Virus record (IMG/VR): IMGVR_UViG_3300027973_000056
Location: 1 to 64,000 of that record
Source: a virus
DNA length: 64,000 nt
Reading direction: 5' to 3' (one strand)
Shown here: one piece after another, positions 63,839 to 64,000 of the stretch
Layout: each line of letters begins with the position of its first letter
How positions within the stretch are numbered: the first letter of the stretch is position 1
Notes under the pieces: model-generated
Database searches by the model: none
What the model was told of the DNA's origin: nothing
The model's input: the letters and a program-made list of their open reading frames with translations, nothing else
Made by a program: the position numbers and the translations under genes

Positions 63839-64000
63839 CAAAGTCCCCGTCAGGACTATATGTGTGGTGTTCTTGATTAGGTAGGGAGTACACACCGAGA
63901 CCCCGTAAAATTGGACATTTTTTATTTTTCTGAATTGTGAAAAATACCTAAAAAAGACAAGGTGAGTTTAGATTTATCCTGGAAAATCTGAGAGAACCAC

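Overview
This 64 kb window looks like part of a large, AT-rich tailed-phage genome whose host is probably a member of the Bacteroidetes, possibly a flavobacterium. Phage character comes from a GH19 endolysin, a holin-like protein, a LamG/Thr-Pro-rich fibre-like protein, T4 Rnl1-type RNA ligase, thymidylate synthase, a phage tmRNA, 22 convincing tRNAs and dense small overlapping genes. The host assignment rests on Bacteroidetes-type sigma promoters (TTTG, about 19 nt, TAnnTTTG), weak Shine-Dalgarno signals and Bacteroidetes-style lipoprotein and secretion leaders. No terminase, portal or major capsid gene lies in the window, so the phage assignment is an inference.

Layout. 1-4.7 kb: Clp unfoldase (5' end outside the window) and two peptidases. 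4.7-5.2 kb: tmRNA with its own promoter and terminator. 5.2-11 kb: small membrane and HAD proteins, an unidentified structured ncRNA, and a tagged peptidoglycan peptidase. 11-20 kb: minus-strand tRNA array interleaved with small genes, an sRNA with duplicated loops, and several tRNA-like elements that do not fold as normal tRNAs. 20-27.6 kb: lipoprotein, a HAD-methyltransferase-methyltransferase fusion, HNH nuclease, NodU/CmcH carbamoyltransferase and ClpP. 27.7-36 kb: tagged minus-strand proteins that look virion-associated, 2OG-oxygenase-like proteins, a GT17 glycosyltransferase and a large acidic protein. 36-42 kb: plus-strand metabolic operon (phosphoesterase, P-loop kinase, RNA ligase, thymidylate synthase, nucleotidyltransferase). 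42-47 kb: more tagged proteins, a peptidase, tRNA-Ser and a 170-nt tRNA-like RNA. 47-54.4 kb: minus-strand run of about nine secreted or membrane proteins including a cohesin/dockerin-like protein and a CsgG-like protein. 54.4-64 kb: PPK2, endolysin, peptidase, second phosphoesterase, tagged nuclease, holin-like protein and fibre-like protein.

Two organising patterns stand out. First, at least a dozen unrelated proteins (PPK2, a wall peptidase, a nuclease, a zinc peptidase, several unknowns) begin with a short amphipathic leader ending in a hydrophobic-hydrophobic-x-E(-Q) motif. This resembles the capsid-targeting leaders that the T4 prohead protease cleaves, so these proteins may be packaged in the virion and injected. 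Second, about 25 genes, including most of the tagged ones, have TATTTAT just upstream, often only 4-7 nt from the ATG, while other genes have host-type TAnnTTTG boxes, several exactly 4 nt from the ATG. I read this as a late class and an early/middle class of promoter, both often giving nearly leaderless mRNAs.

The phage also carries parts for ribosome rescue and proteolysis (tmRNA with an unusual tag, ClpA/C-type unfoldase with an IGF loop, ClpP), tRNA supply and RNA repair, and glycan or nucleotide modification.
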